A stretch of 64,000 nt of DNA from NCBI RefSeq assembly GCF_036898095.1, contig NC_090725.1:319631654-319695653 (forward strand). The letters are read 5' to 3'. This DNA comes from Palaemon carinicauda (taxonomy: Eukaryota; Arthropoda; Malacostraca; Decapoda; Palaemonidae). The notes below the pieces were generated by a model. The model made no database searches. It saw only the letters and a list, made by a program, of their open reading frames with translations, and had not been told where the DNA came from. Shown here piece by piece: positions 1 to 14,229 of this stretch. The position numbers and the translations under genes are program-made. Positions within the stretch are counted from its first letter, which is position 1, and each line of letters starts with the position of its first letter.

Positions 1-670
1 ACATAAATATTTACTTACGTCAGTAGTGGGTACTTCGAAATACTTAACATTCAATATTGGTCGATATCATTTCATATAGGATCCCTATTCCACTATGATA
101 ATTTGGAAATTGCTCATTACGAATAAGTATTTAGGTTTGTTATTACTTTGATAACTATCAATGTTTCGAATGTGAAGCCTTTTAGCCATTACAATTCCTA
201 TCATAAAGTTCAAGCTGGTTTAAAATACGGTAAATTGATACCAATTATCACATGAATTGAAAGGAAAGCTGGGCAAAAGGCCAGGCAATCACACAAACGA
301 ATATAAGTTAAAATTGTTAAACAGAAAAAGGTCAGGTATTAATCTAATTGTATAATCTATTAGTCTGAATATTTTAATACGCTCTCAAAATGTCTAACGC
401 TAAAAAATAGTTAAGAGAATGAAAAAGGAGTAAAGCAGATTATGAATTACTTATATTTAGGGAATTTAAACTTTTTTAAGAGATTAAAAAAAGGTAAGGC
501 GGATAATGAATTAATTATGTTTAGGGAATTAAAAAAACCTTTCGAGTATTATATTCCAATTCTTGTGAATTTTGCAAGGGTAAAATGCCCAATACTCTCT
601 TACAATGTTACGAATTTTCCTCAAAGAAAGATACTATTTTAAGACATGACTTTTTTTGCGTAACAGTATC

Positions 671-704
<34 letters not shown>

Positions 705-2159
705 ACCCAGAAACCAATGCAATATATGGGAATGGGACTGTCATACCTTGACCAATAATGTAAGGAAATAAAAGTAATCTTGGCCATAAATCCAGGAAAC
801 GTCCCACTTAAACACAGAAACCTAACGATATTATTAGTCAACGATTTATAAACCTATTCTTCATACCAAATCAGTTTTCACACAAACACACATTCACAAA
901 TCTGGACAGCTTTCACAACAACGACATGATATTCAAGAACTTATTACACAATTCATGTAAAAATGATTCTAGTGTGGTTTATCCCTTCTTTATGTCGTGG
1001 GCACAAACGACACGAGACAAGAAACATAATGGAATTTATGAACCGAGCTGTGCACCTTTTCAGAGAGCCCAGGTATCTCGCCATAACAGAAAGCTCTGAA
1101 ATGCAAGGCTTCAAAATGACCACTTACTAATTTCCTTGATACACTTACGTTAAGTAAACTTATCATTAATCTTTAACATTTCAATTATATCTGAATATGA
1201 AGTTTGTATGAAATTATTTTTGGAAATAACAGTTACCATCAATTACACATTAACTTCAAAAAGAGGATAAACATGTCTGGAGCACGTTGAATCACAATCC
1301 TTTTACATTACATAGACTTTCCCACTACTTATATTACACAGATCATAAAAAATTGATATATATGTCATCGACACAAGTGCATATAAATTTGCTAGAAATG
1401 AAAATGATGGACCAAAACCTGTACATTTGACATTATATCTTCCTACAATGCAAGTTTCTTATACATTCTGAAATACCTGATTTGAATAACATCATTTATA
1501 TCATATTCTTAAATTTGATAAATCATTACAAGCTTATAGAATTTGAGGCTTTTGAGCAAGTTAATAATGGCATAACATAGACATCATTTTTCATGACTTT
1601 AGCAGTCAGGATAAAAACTGCACTAACAATACCGCTGGATTAATAAGCAGACTAAAGTCCAACACGTTTACCAAAACAAGATGTTAGCCTTTGACAAGTA
1701 CAATATATTCAAGCTAACACATTGAGCTACAGCTCTCAAAACACCAGTAAAAGAATGAACAAGTTTTGTACATGGGGAATAAAATAAGTCTAAATGAACA
1801 AGTGGTTACTCTAGTTAAGATCAGGAACTATCTCATGGACCTTTTAGCCCATTTTATGGTGAGGAATAAAATGGCAAAAGCTGATGCTCAAAGAGGAAGG
1901 GGGCAGAGGGAGACTCAATCAGCCATATGAGGCGAGAGTAGTTTTTTTTAAACATTTCCAAATTGGGATAAGGGAGGATCAAGGATGGGGAGTGGGAGAT
2001 CTGAAATTAGATGTGAACATCAGGTTGAAATTAGAGGTTAACATTAACTTAAAATAAAAGAGAACTTCTTCGTAAATAAACCTTATTGGAATATGTAAAC
2101 AAAATCTCCCTTTACTTTTAATAATTAGCATGTTATTCTTCAAGGTATATTCATGTAGC

Positions 2160-2160
<1 letters not shown>
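1..2160. other. AT-rich non-coding DNA
   Basis: I see no gene. The reading frames here are short, AT-driven and lack recognisable motifs. A run of about 29 A lies at 673-701. No RNA gene or terminal repeat was recognised. Confidence 0.6.

Positions 2161-2161
<1 letters not shown>

Positions 2162-2242
<81 letters not shown>
2162..2242. repeat. (GA)n microsatellite
   Basis: About 40 uninterrupted GA dinucleotides. Confidence 0.97.
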
Positions 2243-2244
<2 letters not shown>

Positions 2245-2930
2245 ATATCTAGATTATTTATACTACCTGGAAATTAAAGGAACTTCCTTAGACTGGAGTG
2301 CAGATTTAAATGCATCTATTTTATATCCCGTCTATTTTATACCTAATCACAAATATACATTCATCTACACAACCATATGATTAAAATTCTTCTCCCTCCC
2401 ATTAGTTAAACAGAATTTCTCTACACTAATTTTTATTGGCCTAAGAGATTTAAAATTTTCATCTAACTATGAAATTACTGTAGAAGCTTTTCCAGCAATC
2501 AGCTGGTTGCTGAGGTTACTTTCTAAAACTACTAAATAGCAAGAGACACTTTCTAATATCAGTCAACGGTCAAACCTTTTATATTCTTTTATTTAGTGCA
2601 ATAGCTATACAATGATAGATTCATAAATAAACAACCAAAAGTTTAGCAGGTGACCTTAATACCTGTCATAGGTTACTGCTATTTCTATTCACCAAAACAT
2701 TAAGACCACTATCACAAATATTTGTTCCGTTTAAATCCATAACATCACTCTGAGCTCATAACCTTTAAAATTTCCATTTACAAAAATCTAATGAGCTAAC
2801 TAGACTCTACTTCATGTTTTATCTCTTTTATACTTACATATATTTCATACTCCCATTAACCTATATACTGTAGCTTGTTATTTTAATCACCAATAGTGTT
2901 CCGCACCGCCAATCATCTCTAGTTCATAAT
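2243..2930. other. AT-rich non-coding DNA
   Basis: No gene, RNA or repeat recognised. Confidence 0.5.
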
Positions 2931-3125
2931 ACATTTAGGATTGGGTAATACTGAGGAATTTTGGCTACAAAATTCAGCACTTTGGCCTGCAGGGCCATTC
3001 CGTGCCCAACTGCAATTGAGGGATACCCATGTAGTTACACTATAGTAACCGTTAAGAGATTGAACAGAAAATAGTAAGGTAATCGTTGTGAATGGAGCTA
3101 AAAGTTAAAGGATATAAAACAAGTG
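2930..3125 (+). repeat. Dispersed repeat, left part
   Basis: The stretch with 'TTTGGCCTGCAGGGCCATTC' followed by a region near GCAATTGAGGGATACC resembles a dispersed repeat that I recognise from decapod sequences (memory-based). A related copy in opposite orientation lies at 54,760-55,020. The element appears to continue on the far side of the minisatellite, at 4,906-4,975. Confidence 0.5.
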
Positions 3126-4905
3126 TAGATAGGGTTAGAAGGAACGTTCAAAGGAGGTAGGGTCATAAGGAATATGGAAGTGCAGGTAGGGTCACAAGGA
3201 ATATGGAAGTGCAGGTAGGGTCACAAGGAATATGGAAGTGCAGGTAGGGTCTCAAGGAATATGGAAGTGCAGGTAGGGTCAGAAGGAATGTGGAAGAGTA
3301 GGTAGGGTTAGAAAGAACATTTAAGTGCAGGTAGGGTCAAAAGGAACGTGCAAGTATAGGTAAGGTCAGAATGAACGTGCAAGTACAGGTAGGGTCACAA
3401 GGAACGTGCAAGTGCAAGTAGGGTCAGAAGGAATGTGGAAGTGTATGTAGGGTTAGAAGGAACGTGCAAGTGCAATAAGGGTCACAAGGAACGTACAAGT
3501 TCAGGTATGGTCACAAGGAACGTACAAGTGCGGGTATGTTCACAAGGAACGTCCAAGTGCAGGTATGGTCACAAGGAACGTCCAAGTGCAGGCAGGGTTA
3601 CAAGGGACGTCCAAGTGCAAGAAGGGTCACATGGAAGATATAATTGCAGGTAGGGTCAGAAGGAACGTGCCAAGTTCAGGTAGGATAGAAGGGAATGGGG
3701 AAGTGTAGGTAGGGTCACAAGGAACGTGAAAAGTACAGATAGGGTCAGAAGGGACATGCAAGTGCAGGTAGGGTAACAAGGAACGTGCAAGTGCAGTTAG
3801 GGTCAGAAGGAATGTGGAAGTGTATGTAGGGTTAGAAGGAACGTACAAGTGCAGGTATGGTCACAAGGAACGTAGAAGTGCAGGTATGGTCACAAGGAAC
3901 GTAGAAGTGCAGGTATGGTCACAAGGAACGTCCAAGTGCAGGCAGGGTTACAAGGAACGTCCAAGTGCAAGAAGGGTCACATGGAGGGTATAATTGCAGG
4001 TAGGGTCAGAAGGAACGTGCAAGTTCGGGTAGGATAGAAGGAATGGGGATGTGTAGGTAGGGTCACAAGGAACGTGAAAAGTACAAATAGGGTCAGAAGG
4101 GACATGCAAGTGCAGGTAGGGTCACAAGGAACGTGCAAGTGTAGGTAGGGTAACAAGGAACGTGCAAGTACAAGTAGGGTAGGATATAATGTGTAAGTGT
4201 AAGTAGGTCAGAAGGAACATCCAAATGCAAGTCGGGTCAGATGAAACGTCCAAGTGCAAATAGTGTCAGAAGGAACATGAAGTCTAGGCAAGGTCAGGAG
4301 GAATATGCAAGTGCAGGTAAGGTCAGACGAAATGTGCAAGTGCAGGTAAGGTCAGACGAAATGTGCAAGTGCAGGTAAGGTTAGAAGGAACGAGCAAGTG
4401 CAGATAAGGTCAGAAGGAAAATCTAAGTGAAGGTAAGGTCAGAAGAAACGTAAATGGGGAGTTATGGTCAGGAGGAACGTGCAAATGTAGGTAGAGTCAG
4501 AAGGAATGTGTATGTGCAGTTAGGGTCAGAGAAACGTGCAAGTGTAGGTAGAGTCAGAAGGAATGTGCAAGTGCAGTTAGGGTCAGAAGAAATGTACAAG
4601 TGTAGGTAGGCTCAGAAGGAATGTGTAAGTGCAGCTAAGTAAGTATGTATGTGTAAGTGCTGCTATGATCAGTAGGTATGTGCAAGTTCAGCTATTGTCA
4701 GAAGGCACGTGCCAGTGCAGGTAGAATCAGAAGGCATTTGGAAGTTCAGTTACAGTCATGTTCAAAGATATGTTCAAATGCATGAATTGTTAGAAGGACC
4801 ATGCAAGTGCAGGTAAGGTCAAAAGGAACTGGCAAGAGCAGGTAGGGTCAGGAGGAACATGCAATTGCACATAAGGTCACAAGGAACGCACACGTGCAGG
4901 TATGA
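3125..4905 (+). repeat. 29-bp minisatellite, about 60 copies
   Basis: A tandem array with a 29-bp unit built around GTGCAGGTAGGGTCACAAGG and AACGTGCAA variants. Units near 3,176-3,290 are nearly identical; those after 4,200 are more divergent. Blocks also recur at longer distances: the GGAAGTGTATGTAGGG variant at 3,435 and 3,814, and an ATAATTGCAGG variant near 3,640 and 3,990. This indicates a secondary duplication of 12 to 13 units. Short frames within it are not genes. Confidence 0.93.
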
Positions 4906-4975
4906 TCAGAAGGAAAGCTGCAAAGACCATCAAGCAATGCCTTAACTGGTGTTATTACATCCCCTACGGAGATAA
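4906..4975 (+). repeat. Dispersed repeat, right part
   Basis: Immediately after the minisatellite, GCTGCAAAGACCATCAAGCA and a CCCCTACGGAGA stretch resemble the far end of the same dispersed repeat as 2,930-3,125. The minisatellite therefore looks like an internal expansion of this element. Confidence 0.4.
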
Positions 4976-5187
4976 TATACTTAATTTCGTATCTAGCCTG
5001 TCGATAAATTAAATCCTTTGATCTTGAGTCTATCCAATCAATGTTTCATAATCTAGTTCAATATACCTTCATTCACCTAGATTGTATTACTTCCTTTACA
5101 ATTTAATCTGCAAGTTTCATTACCAAGACTCTCCATTACGTTTTACTAACTTTAATTTTCTCAATTTCTCGCAGAAGGAACGAAGAT

Positions 5188-8084
<2,897 letters not shown>

Positions 8085-8395
8085 GGGCTTGAGTGTACCT
8101 TCAAGCAAGAGAACTCTAACTCAAGACAGTGGAAGACCATGTAAAGAGGCTATAGCACTATCAGACATTAGAGAACAATAGTTGGATTTGGAGCGCACCT
8201 CTCTTTAAAAGGCTGCTAACCATACCTAAAGAGTCTTTTCTACTCTTACTAAAATTAGGGGAAGTGTCATGGTAGATACACAGATACCGAGTTGACATCT
8301 TGAATGAAGAGTTTTTCGGTTCATCTTAGTGTTGTCAGTTGCATGAGGAATGAGTAGAATATGCAAAGAACAGGGCAAAGAAAAAAATTAGCTGT
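8085..8395 (-). repeat. LINE-associated 3' UTR repeat fragment
   Basis: The sequence CAAGCAAGAGAACTCTAAC followed by CAGTGGAAGACCATG also occurs at 59,700-59,750, where it belongs to a repeat with an ATT microsatellite at its edge. This copy extends further on the right (TGTTGTCAGTTGCATGAGGA). By comparison with the copies at 60,000 and 53,842, the sense strand of the parent LINE is minus. Confidence 0.65.
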
Positions 8396-11300
8396 AACCA
8401 GAAAGGGATCCAATGTAGTATTATCTGGCAAGTCAAAGAACCCAATAGATTTTTAGAGGTATTATCTCAACGGGTGGCAGGTACCTTTGCTAACCTACTA
8501 CCTATAGTATCAGGCGTTCTAATTAAAGGCAAAGCTGAAGAACCTACAAATATTTACTGAATCGGAAGGCCTAAAGGCAAGTAAGGATAGAAGCAAAACC
8601 TTATCATTTCATTAGCTAAAACATAGGGTAAAAACATGGAAATGTTAAGTAGCTTTCAAGGCTATCAACAGTCTGAGTCCAATATCCACAAATGCCACCA
8701 AGAAAATGTTATAGAAATGCAATGGACAACATAAATCACTGTATGACCTCACCAGTTTGAGAAACTGATCATCAGTTACACCTAAGGTTATTAGAATGTA
8801 TAAATGAAAATTAAGGGGACACGTCTGGCCCTACATTATACCATATAATAGAATTGATTATATACGTATTTTCTGAAAAAAAAAAAAAAAAAAAAAAAAA
8901 AAATAGCTATAGGGACCACAATGCTTGTTAGTGAAAAAGTTCATTTACTATTATTACCAAAAAGTTTTAGCTAGATATGTTTTCCTATTTATAAACAATC
9001 AAGGGTTTTTGTCACTTCAAACATAAAAGAAATTATAACTATAAATTCTACAGAAGTAGAAATTCAGGTACCATAAAACCGTTATACCAAATGTGCTTGG
9101 AAGAATTGCCAACATACAAGCCTTGTGGTCATATCTAATCAGAATTGAGTGGCATACAACTTAAAATCGTATAACCTTTTTCTAAAGTCCTGATAAAACA
9201 AGATATTGCCAACATTCCTATTCCTCGTATAAAAAAAATAATATTTTCAATTGATGACAATGGTTTAGCGAGTTGGAGATTGAATGTTGAGGCTTATAGT
9301 AAATTAATTATGACACAAGATAGCAAAAGACTGAGTTGGTGATTAGTTGTTGAATTGGTGAGTCAGTGATATTTCAAGTTGAATAGAAAGTCAAACTTAC
9401 CCTACGCTTTGTTCTTTGTTGAAATTTTTGAATAAGAAAAAATTGACAGTAATGTTTTCGATAGTTAAGGCGTACTCATTATAATGTAAAATTTAAACTA
9501 TATTGCACGGCAAGCAACAGATTTTAAGATTTATAGAAAAATAGTTATGCAGTTATATTTAAAAAGTTAACTTTAAAAAATTATTTAGGCAATATCAGGG
9601 TGTTTGGAGCCTCACTTCAATATATGTACCGTTTCTCCCCATACCCAAAACCATGGCACTTATTTTTTCCCATGAAGTCAGAGATCAGATATTCCACTTG
9701 CACAGTAAAACAGATGTTTTCTTGAGAAGTCTTCTTGTGATACTGGAAATCACAATTATATCTGCCGTCAGTTACTTAGCCTCAAGTATGCGACCAACTA
9801 TATCCTAAAAAAAAAAAAAAACTATGAATAATTAATTTTGCAATTTAGAAAGTATTCCATCTAACCCCACTTTAGCTACTTCATCATTGATAAGACTTTT
9901 TTTGAGAGATTAACTTTTGAAAAATATTAATATATATATAGAATGACCCAATAGCATGAAAACAAAACTAATAATGTATAGTAATGAATGACAAAATCTA
10001 TGACCATCTCACTAAAAAATAACTTAATAACTATATCACCTTCAAGGGAATTTCTTCAATACTAGAATTTTTTCTGATAGCAAAATATTCAACACTATAT
10101 TGTACACTTCCATTGATAATTATCACCTACTCTGTAAACCTGACTGAGGTGTAAGCTTCTAAAGAAAACTTAATTAATGGCAATTTTAACTTATCTTTAA
10201 ACTGGTGTTGGTTTAATATTACAGCCTCCATCCCTGTCATCAGCTTTGATTTAGGTACGAATGATTTAATCTTGTGCCATCAGTATCCTTTCAGCTTCCA
10301 GGAGAATCGAGTTTCCAGCTAGGAATTGATTTCTCTGTTGGCCTCTGCTTTTGGATCTCAAACGTGCAGGTAAATAAACGATCCTGGAAGAAAATAAAAT
10401 ATCTTTATCACAAATATTCGCCATCTTCAACTGATAACCTGACTCCTGATAGTTAGATACAAAATGTGAATTTTGAGGATTATCTGTTGAAATACCTGTC
10501 ACATCAACTTAATCTTTAGAAAGCAACAGCCACTTTTGAGCTACAAACTTTATAATGCTGTGAAGTATGCTTTCTTTTTTCCTCAAGGTACCAAGTGTGA
10601 AACTGGCAGTTTTAATCTTAAATCATTTAGGAGTTAGGAAACTTAAAGAATATTCATATAAGAAGAGAACAGAAAGAATAGCAACATCCCAATTCCATAA
10701 CAACCTTTGAACTAAATATCCCACATATATAACCTCATGTTTCCCCGCCCACAAAAACTCGGCTGTTTAACTTCTACTGTATAGCAGCAATCGCTTAAAA
10801 AAGGCTGAGTTCATATTTTAATAAACTCATCTTCACAGTATTAGAATAAGGACATAATACTGAATACAAAAATATTGTTCCCAATAGTTAATCCGTTGAT
10901 GAAAAAATAGTCACCAACAATTTGAATTTTTCAGTTACCTAGGCTAAATGAGAAATGACTAACCTTTAAGAACTAATGATTAGAGCGAGAAACTGAGTAG
11001 TCAAAGTATAGGAATCTAATATTTTTATGCTAAAACAATTAGAAATGCTGTTTATATTTAAATTTGAGGAGAAATATACTATATGCATCACAGTAGGGGG
11101 ACGAGGGCTACAGTCATGAATGTATCTCAACTGATGTATTGTTGATGTAAAGTTTTGTAGAACCCTTTTGTCTCACAACTGAAAGCACTTCTTAACCTTC
11201 TACTTCAACAGTCTTATCTCTTCATTTCCTCCACCTTCATATCCACCTAATATATGCATTAATTTCATAAATCCAAATGGTTTGTGTACCTTGCATTCCA

Positions 11301-11435
11301 TGAATGCTAGGCAATGATTTAAAAAAATAATTATGTAATGCATGTTATTCCCATGGAATGAAAATCCTTTCCCCTCCCTAACCAGATACCAAAAACTGTT
11401 GATCTATTGGAATAGAACCTATATATCCAAACCAC
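8396..11435. other. AT-rich non-coding DNA
   Basis: No gene recognised. A poly-A run lies at about 8,877-8,902. The small frames at 10,266-10,502 show no motif and have no support. Confidence 0.5.
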
Positions 11436-11990
11436 ACTTCAAAGCTATTATTTTCCCATTGTTATTAATATCAAAGACATCCTCTTTCACCAAATCCCTT
11501 CTCTCCATACCATACTTCATCTCTTCTCGCCATCTAATTATCTGCCTTCCTTACGACTTTCAACTTCAAACAGGCTCCTCCCTCCCCACTACTCATGCTC
11601 AACATGTGCCAACACCATCTCAATTGTGACACTCTTATCGCCTCGTAATTGTTACTATTCCTCTTATTCTTATTATTTAATGTTTTTTTTTTTCAATCTT
11701 TCAAGCAGTGATATGGAACCTATTCTCAACTTCATCCTCACATCCTACCTACTGACTTATAGAATATATCAAGTATCTAAATTGTTCCACTTGTTTTACA
11801 TCCTAGACTCTACTTTCATGTATGACTAGTGTCCCTACCTTCCTTACTGCTCACTATAAGTTTAATCTTACCCACATTTACCCTCAAGCCACCCCTCTCT
11901 GAAGACTTTAGCCAGCATAACCCCATTCACATTACCTATCCTAGGACTCCAGTCCTTTCTCTTTAATTACCGATGGGTTTAAATTACCTG
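11436..11990 (-). pseudogene. Non-LTR retrotransposon reverse transcriptase remnant
   Basis: Reading the minus strand across several frameshifts gives pieces typical of the C-terminal part of a LINE reverse transcriptase: GLRVNVGKIKLIVSSKEG near 11,850-11,900, then EQFRYL and CEDEVENRF near 11,710-11,790. After a gap comes a basic tail with RWREEMKYGMERRDLVKEDV near 11,470-11,540. The order (thumb, then post-RT tail) is correct for a LINE. There are many stops and shifts, so this is an old 5'-truncated copy. The family (RTE, Jockey or CR1-like) cannot be fixed from this fragment. Confidence 0.7.
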
Positions 11991-12065
11991 GAATAGCCCA
12001 TCCAAACACAAACCTGTTTAACATACAAATCTATCATAATACATACTGGCTCATGTAAAAAATGT

Positions 12066-12125
12066 GACAAACTTGAAATAATTTGTATTTTCCTTAGCTA
12101 TAAAAAACAGAGTCCTTTAAATTGG
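12066..12125 (-). repeat. Element A left terminal remnant
   Basis: About 60 bases match the outermost left end of B and D (GACAAA...AATTTGTATTTTCCTTAGCTA...). The following interior of the terminal repeat and the ICR are absent, so a deletion joins the terminus almost directly to the recombinase C-terminus near 12,240. Confidence 0.6.
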
Positions 12126-12240
12126 ATATTTAACAGCAAAGCTAGAGTACACAGGAAATAAAATATCATAGCAAAGTGGAAACAACGGACCAGTAGTTAT
12201 CAGTTGGTAGCGGAGGAAGCAACATCCCCAACAAACCACT

Positions 12241-13190
12241 TTGATTGCTACGTCTCTGAAATTGTGGGCTTTGGGATGGTGTGATGTAGGAGGATCAGGA
12301 TTCAGAGCAAGGTCAATGACCCTGCGAATCCATGCAGAGATTGTGTTTTATGTGATCCTCCTCTTGTCTCTGCCTGTACTGATGAAAAGTGAGGGCACTC
12401 TGGGCCGAGCTGCTGCTGTTCTCAAGCACCTCACTGGACAAAGTCACAGATGATCTGGTTCGTTGAACAGAGCGGGGACTCATTATCCAGAAAGAGTAGA
12501 ATTGAGGATCAGAAATCCCCGGATTCTGAGTCTTGGTAACAAACTCAAGGACAAAGCTGAAGCTTACCCATGCCCATGCCCTTGAATGGACGACGTCCTA
12601 CAAGAGACCATGAAGTTTGTTAACCCGTTTGGCCAAGGCCAGGGGGAGTAGGAACTCCGTCTATCAAGTTAGGTGGCGATCTGTTGCCTGGTGAAATAGT
12701 TTGTACGGAGGTCCTTTTAGGGACCGAAGAACTCTAACCACCTTCCATGGGGTAAGTCTCATTTCCATCTGAGAATAGGTAAGTTCATAACTCCGTATTA
12801 GGAGGGAAAGTTTTGGCGATGAGGAAATGTCGATTCCTTTTAGTTTAAAGGTGAGACTCAAGGCTGAGCAGTAACCTTTAATCGCTGCAAAAGAAAGACG
12901 CATTTCTTCCTGCAAATAGACAAGGAACTCTGCATTTGCTGGAATAGTGCCATCGAGTGGATTGAGGCCCCTTCTACGACACCAATCATAGAAGACGTTA
13001 CACTTAGCCTGGTAGACTGAAGCTGATGACATTCGAAAATATCCAGACATCCTCTTTGCAACTTGTTTAAAAAATCCTATCTGAGTGAGGAGATGCTGAA
13101 TAGTCTCCAGGCGTGAAGACGTAGCGAAGATACTGCCTTGTGGTAAATGTTGACTTGTGGCTATCTGAGTAGATTGTGTCATGGAAGAAG
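12241..13190 (-). pseudogene. Element A tyrosine recombinase (YR) pseudogene
   Basis: An N-terminal helical core-binding region starts near SRLETIQHLLTQIGFF and contains VYQAKCNVFYDWCRRRGLNP and a conserved IKGYCSALSLTFKLKGIDIS segment. The frame breaks at two consecutive stops (TGA TAG) after ...DRHLT near 12,664. The same frame then carries the box I motif LALAKRVNKLHGLL near 12,600-12,640, with the expected catalytic Arg. A further degraded stretch ends at KAHNFRDVA, equivalent to the HxxR box, near 12,245. The nucleophile Tyr region is deleted. DIRS YRs integrate the circular cDNA; this copy cannot be active. Confidence 0.85.
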
Positions 13191-13355
13191 TTCTCTTGGC
13201 AGCTCTGTCAGGAGAATCAGAAGGTATGGAAACCATTTTGTGTGATGTCATAACAGAGCTATGAGGGTCATTGAAAGATTGATCGACGTTCTGGTCTTGT
13301 TGAGTTTTCTTCTCATAAGACAGAATGGTGGGAATACATAAACGTTGATGTTGTC

Positions 13356-14190
13356 CTACCGTTGTTGGAACGCATCTTGCCAGGGAGCCTTGGGGTCTGG
13401 AACTGAGGAGAAGTACAACAGAAGCTCTAAGTTCAGGGCCATTGCTAATAGATTCACAGTCGGTGTAGCCCACAAAGTCAGGACTTCGTTGGCTACTAGA
13501 GGATTTAAAGACCACTCGGAGTCCACTATCTGAGTCGTTCTTATCAGACTGCCCGTTAACACATTTCGTTTGCCCGGAATGAAACGAGCTGATAGGGAAA
13601 CCGAGTTGTCTTCTACCCATCTGAGTATCTCTATTGCTAGATGGTACAGCGGCTGCAAAAAGGTACCACCTTGTTTGTTTAGGTAAGCAAATACTGTAGT
13701 GCTGTCATTCTTTAACACTACAGTGTGGCCAGCCAGGAACTGGAGGAACTGTTTGAGGGTGAGGAAGGCTACCCTCATTTCTGACAGGATTATATGTTGA
13801 TACCTTTCGGATTCAGACCACTGGCCAAAGGTGCAGCATGTGGGCCCACCAACCCTCTTCTGATGCATCTGAAAAGAGCATCAAATCTGGTGGGAGAACA
13901 AGAAGATTGACCCCTTTGCAGAGGTTTAGGTCCATCAGCCACCATCTGAGGTCCATCTGTTCCTCTGGTCCTATGTGGACTAGAATGTACACTGGAAGGA
14001 TTGCATCCTGAGGTGGCTGTTTGGAGCTAGAGGTGCCAAAGAAAAAAGGTGACTAAGCAGTCATATCCAACTCTGCGCTGGGAGCTCTTCCCATCTGAGG
14101 AAGGGCCCTGCTACCTTCCTTAGCCTCCGAATCCTTTTGTCTGATGGATATGCTTTGTGCCTTACATTGTCCAATAGCTGGAGTTAAGCA
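13356..14190 (-). pseudogene. Element A RNase H / RT connection pseudogene
   Basis: FSDASEEGWW (first RNase H acidic residue) lies near 13,860-13,885. It is followed, after a frameshift, by NDSTTVFAYLNKQGGTFLQ and the conserved EILRWVEDNSVSLSARFIPGKRNV block. A TLWATPTVNLLAMALN block matches the 'DLFAT' segment that follows RNase H in DIRS elements. Upstream remnants to 14,190 match the post-RT connection of element B. The frame overlaps the start of the recombinase frame, shifted as in the other copies. In-frame stops are present. Confidence 0.8.
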
Positions 14191-14229
14191 GAACTATTCC
14201 ATATAGGAAATTGTCCGGTCCTCCTTGGA

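Noticed and set aside
10266..10502. Possible small host gene (78 codons)
   Set aside because: No motif, no splice or start context that stands out, and overlapping frame on the other strand of similar length.
11342..11829. Plus-strand frames of 95 and 67 codons
   Set aside because: Antisense to a LINE RT remnant.
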